From Gluconacetobacter diazotrophicus PA1 5 (lineage in GTDB: Bacteria > Pseudomonadota > Alphaproteobacteria > Acetobacterales > Acetobacteraceae): 64,000 nt of DNA. The stretch is from positions 3,814,501 to 3,878,500 of the forward strand of contig NC_011365.1 in assembly GCF_000021325.1 (NCBI RefSeq). Direction: 5' to 3'. Of this stretch, positions 62,226 through 64,000 are shown piece after piece. The notes beneath the pieces were generated by a model. The model was not told the DNA's origin. It saw nothing but the letters and a program-made list of their open reading frames with translations, and did not search any database. Position 1 is the stretch's first letter; each line of letters opens with the position of its first letter. The position numbers and the translations under genes were made by a program.

Positions 62226-64000
62226 ATGCTGAACAAGTCTTTCTCGCCCGGCGAGATCGAATCCGCCCTCTATGCCGAATGGGAGCGGAGCGGCGCGTTT
62301 TCGGCCGATCCGCACAGCAGCGCCCAGCCCTATACGATCATGATCCCGCCGCCCAACGTCACCGGCACCCTGCATGTGGGCCACGCACTGACGATGACGC
62401 TGCAGGACACGTTGATTCGCTGGCGGCGGATGCAGGGGCGTGACACGCTGTGGCAGCCGGGAACCGACCATGCCGGCATCGCGACGCAGATGGTGGTGGA
62501 ACGCACCCTGCAGAAGGAAGGCATCAGCCGCCGGGACCTGGGGCGTGAGGCCTTCGAACAGCGGGTGTGGCAGTGGAAGGCGGAATCCGGCGGCGGCATC
62601 ACCACCCAACTGCGCCGACTGGGGGCATCGCTGGACTGGCCGCGCGAACGCTTCACGATGGATGACGGCCTGTCGCAGGCGGTGCGCGAGGTCTTCGTCA
62701 CCCTGTACCAGCAGGGCCTGATCTATCGCGACCGGCGGCTGGTGAACTGGGACCCGGCCTTCCGTTCGGCGATTTCGGACCTGGAAGTCGATAACCGCGA
62801 GGTCCAGGGCAGCCTGTGGTACATCCGCTATCCGGTCGAAGGCGACGCCGCGGGCCGCACCATCACCGTGGCCACGACGCGGCCGGAAACCCTGCTGGGC
62901 GACATGGCGGTGGCCGTTCACCCCGAGGATTCGCGGTACGCCGACCTGGTCGGCCGTTCGGTCGTCCTGCCGCTGACGGGGCGGCGCATTCCCATCGTGG
63001 CGGACCTGCATTCCGACCCCGAGAAGGGCAGCGGCGCGGTCAAGATCACGCCCGCGCATGATTTCAACGATTTCGAGGTCGGCCGCTGCCACAAGCTGGC
63101 CATGCCCAGCGTGCTGGACGAGGACGCGCGCATCACGCTGGCGGAGATCGCGGACGAACTGCGCTCCGAGGACGGCCTGGCCGACCCGGCTTTCGTGCGC
63201 GGGCTGGAAGGCATGGGCCGCGACGCGGCGCGAAAGGCCGTGGTCGCGGAACTGGAGCGCCTGGGCTGGCTGGAGAAGATCGAGCCGCACCGCAACCAGG
63301 TCCCGCATGCCGAACGCAGCGGCGCGGTCGTCGAACCGCGCCTGACCACGCAATGGTATTGCGACGCCGCCACCCTGGCGGGCCCCGCCATCGAAGCCGT
63401 GGAAACCGGGCAGGTGCGCTTCGTGCCCCAGCAATGGGAAAACACCTTCTTCGCCTGGATGCGCGAGATCCAGCCCTGGTGCATCAGCCGGCAATTGTGG
63501 TGGGGCCACCGCATCCCGGCCTGGTACGGGCCGGACGGCCACGTCTTCGTGGCGCGGGACGAGGACGGGGCGCGCGCCGAGGCCCTGGCCCATTACGGGC
63601 GCGAGGAGGCCCTGACGCGTGACGAGGACGTGCTGGATACCTGGTTCTCCTCCGCGCTGTGGCCGTTCTCCACCCTGGGCTGGCCGGAGCAGACGGCGGA
63701 ACTGGCGCGCTATTACCCGACCGACGTGCTGGTGACGGGCTTCGACATCATCTTCTTCTGGGTGGCCCGGATGATGATGATGGGCCTGCATTTCATGAAG
63801 GACGTGCCGTTCCGCACCGTGTTCATCCACGGCCTGGTCCGGGACGAGCGCGGCCAGAAGATGTCCAAGAGCAAGGGCAACGGTATCGACCCGCTGGACA
63901 TGGTCGAGCAGTACGGCGCCGACGCCATGCGCTTTACCGTCTGCGCGCTGACCGGGCTGGGCCGCGACGTGAAGCTGGGCCAGAAGCGGATCGAGGAACA
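62226..64000 (+). CDS. valS: Valine--tRNA ligase, N-terminal part (cut by window edge)
   Basis: ValRS charges tRNA-Val. The first ~591 residues are visible. Class I markers are present: HIGH-type [15 protein letters not shown] and KMSKS-type [16 protein letters not shown]. The CP1 editing domain ([18 protein letters not shown] and [15 protein letters not shown]) and [17 protein letters not shown] lie between them. ATG 62226 is the family start. The gene runs off the right edge before the anticodon-binding domain. Confidence 0.97.
   Translation, partial: MLNKSFSPGEIESALYAEWERSGAFSADPHSSAQPYTIMIPPPNVTGTLHVGHALTMTLQDTLIRWRRMQGRDTLWQPGTDHAGIATQMVVERTLQKEGISRRDLGREAFEQRVWQWKAESGGGITTQLRRLGASLDWPRERFTMDDGLSQAVREVFVTLYQQGLIYRDRRLVNWDPAFRSAISDLEVDNREVQGSLWYIRYPVEGDAAGRTITVATTRPETLLGDMAVAVHPEDSRYADLVGRSVVLPLTGRRIPIVADLHSDPEKGSGAVKITPAHDFNDFEVGRCHKLAMPSVLDEDARITLAEIADELRSEDGLADPAFVRGLEGMGRDAARKAVVAELERLGWLEKIEPHRNQVPHAERSGAVVEPRLTTQWYCDAATLAGPAIEAVETGQVRFVPQQWENTFFAWMREIQPWCISRQLWWGHRIPAWYGPDGHVFVARDEDGARAEALAHYGREEALTRDEDVLDTWFSSALWPFSTLGWPEQTAELARYYPTDVLVTGFDIIFFWVARMMMMGLHFMKDVPFRTVFIHGLVRDERGQKMSKSKGNGIDPLDMVEQYGADAMRFTVCALTGLGRDVKLGQKRIEE

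Overview
The window is high-GC chromosomal DNA from an alphaproteobacterium, most likely an acetic acid bacterium (Acetobacteraceae, Gluconacetobacter-like). The alphaproteobacterial assignment rests on the PhyR/NepR/EcfG general stress circuit, the DUF1013 regulator TrcR and tad/cpa-type pilus genes. The family-level guess comes from overall gene content and is inference. I see no insertion sequence, prophage, CRISPR array or rRNA. Genes are densely packed, with many 1-4 base overlaps.

Layout. 1-1086 (-): fliL and the start of fliM, the edge of a flagellar operon. 1518-13031 (+): a complete Flp/Tad pilus locus: flp pilin, prepilin peptidase cpaA, cpaB, secretin cpaC, a small lipoprotein, cpaE, motor ATPase cpaF, tadB, tadC, tadD, and three TadE/F/G-like pseudopilins. 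13194-18796 (+): an unassigned membrane operon of an FAD oxidoreductase, a large polytopic protein, a GT87-like glycosyltransferase and a PAP2/inositolphosphotransferase-like protein. This is the best candidate here for an undescribed envelope-lipid pathway. 18899-22066 (-): acetoin dehydrogenase acoABC, with a divergent AcoR-like regulator that lacks the AAA+ domain. 23281-27324 (-): purEK, two YdcH/DUF465 proteins (one on +), trcR, hsp20, rpmE. 27524-36286: mscL, an 8-oxoguanine deaminase-like amidohydrolase, an SDR, a lipoprotein, secDF, a radical SAM protein, a Gfo/Idh oxidoreductase and a pterin carbinolamine dehydratase. 36360-42482: an ABC-F ATPase, then the general stress locus (phyR, two ECF sigma genes, nepR, a HisKA_2 histidine kinase). 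42549-46029: cydDC. 46170-48432: an OmpA-like lipoprotein and recQ. 48437-53409: glycerol regulon glpR-glpD-glpF-glpK with a clear operator palindrome before glpD. 53464-58378: a PCuAC-like protein, nrdR-nusB-thiL, a GNAT-like protein and an SDR. 58519-64000: glk, tRNA-Cys with its own terminator, pcm, tolC and the 5' part of valS.

How the parts work together. FliLM and the Tad pilus point to a motile cell that can also attach to surfaces. AcoABC (acetoin) and GlpRDFK (glycerol) are self-contained catabolic modules with local regulators. The PhyR-NepR-EcfG-kinase group forms a partner-switching stress circuit. The remainder is mostly housekeeping. Gene starts were chosen by ribosome-binding sites, overlaps and family length, and several differ from the longest open frame.
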